Assembly: GCA_903820085.1 (NCBI GenBank)
Contig: CAIJGA010000010.1
Span: forward strand, 1 to 64,000
Origin: an uncultured Chlorobiaceae bacterium
Lineage (GTDB): Bacteria > Bacteroidota > Chlorobiia > Chlorobiales > Chlorobiaceae
Direction: 5' to 3'
Length of the DNA stretch: 64,000 nt
This document shows positions 63,900 to 64,000 of this stretch, piece after piece (position 1 is the stretch's first letter; the number at the start of each line of letters is the position of its first letter). The position numbers and the translations under genes are program-made. The notes below the pieces were generated by a model, which made no database searches, was not told where the DNA came from, and was given only the letters and a program-made list of their open reading frames with translations.

Positions 63900-64000
63900 A
63901 GTCGTATGTGTTTATTTGATAATGGAAGTTGTGCTTACAAAAACCTGAATGGATTTATCATTCGCTATGCAAGACTGAAAAATCATTGATTGATCAGTTA

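Noticed and set aside
1-64000. CRISPR array, prophage or integrative element
   Set aside because: No regularly spaced repeats, integrase, phage structural gene or tRNA-associated duplication was found; the two tRNA loci have ordinary flanks.

Overview
The window looks like chromosomal DNA of a green sulfur bacterium (Chlorobiaceae; Chlorobium/Pelodictyon type). This is inferred from three things: a small repetitive protein resembling chlorosome envelope proteins at the right end, a cobalamin-type radical SAM protein resembling the bacteriochlorophyll methyltransferases BchQ/BchR, and a housekeeping set typical of Gram-negative Bacteroidota/Chlorobiota (LpxD, TolC, two-subunit PurQ/PurS, bacterial-type AspRS). 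No 16S gene is present, so the genus is not certain. Most of the window is ordinary, densely packed chromosome. I see no CRISPR array, prophage, integrase or complete insertion sequence.

Layout. 1-2.5 kb: a truncated CheB-type gene at a possible mobile-element boundary, then a two-gene unit with an M15 peptidase. 2.5-4.2 kb: a small membrane protein and an alpha/beta hydrolase. 4.4-9.6 kb: a giant FAD/Fe-S dehydrogenase converging on a b-type membrane protein plus decaheme cytochrome c pair. 10-12.6 kb: a lipoprotein, RNase P RNA, a zinc-ribbon coiled-coil protein, and an rpmG-tRNA-Leu unit. 12.7-17.1 kb: lysA, metF, comEC. 17.3-23.6 kb: a GH13 enzyme followed by SGNH, MBOAT and SGNH genes, probably acylating a glycan. 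23.7-28.4 kb: an OppC-like permease, rplY, prs, lpxD. 28.4-32.6 kb: a GH15 enzyme fused to DUF547, an NTF2-like protein and a DUF2515-like protein. 32.7-40.3 kb: a minus-strand run of ddl, a TPR protein and a TolC/MacA/MacB-type exporter with two permeases. 40.5-50.4 kb: a plus-strand run of a lipoate-ligase-family protein, panB, pssA, purS, purQ, an MFS transporter, a YihY protein, dnaX and aspS. 50.5-54.9 kb: a toxin remnant, the radical SAM protein, a thioesterase, two tRNAs, ispD and queA. 55-59.5 kb: a beta-phosphoglucomutase/GH65 phosphorylase fusion with an OtsB-like HAD phosphatase. 59.6-63.3 kb: tmk, an SDR, an amino-acid permease and a membrane zinc peptidase. 63.6-63.9 kb: the chlorosome-like repeat protein.

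Themes. Storage-glucan and disaccharide metabolism is rich (GH13, GH15, GH65 with beta-PGM, HAD), which fits a phototroph that stores glycogen. The clearest non-canonical signal is in dnaX. A run of ten A residues holding the heptamer A AAA AAG precedes an immediate zero-frame stop, and a -1 frame continues for about 190 codons as a plausible tau tail. Other points of interest are the b-type/decaheme pair, a 42-bp tandem repeat that copies a stop/start junction in front of the MBOAT gene, a 66-bp tandem repeat in the chlorosome-like gene, a ComEC with no visible metallo-beta-lactamase metal motif, and two glycoside hydrolase fusions.
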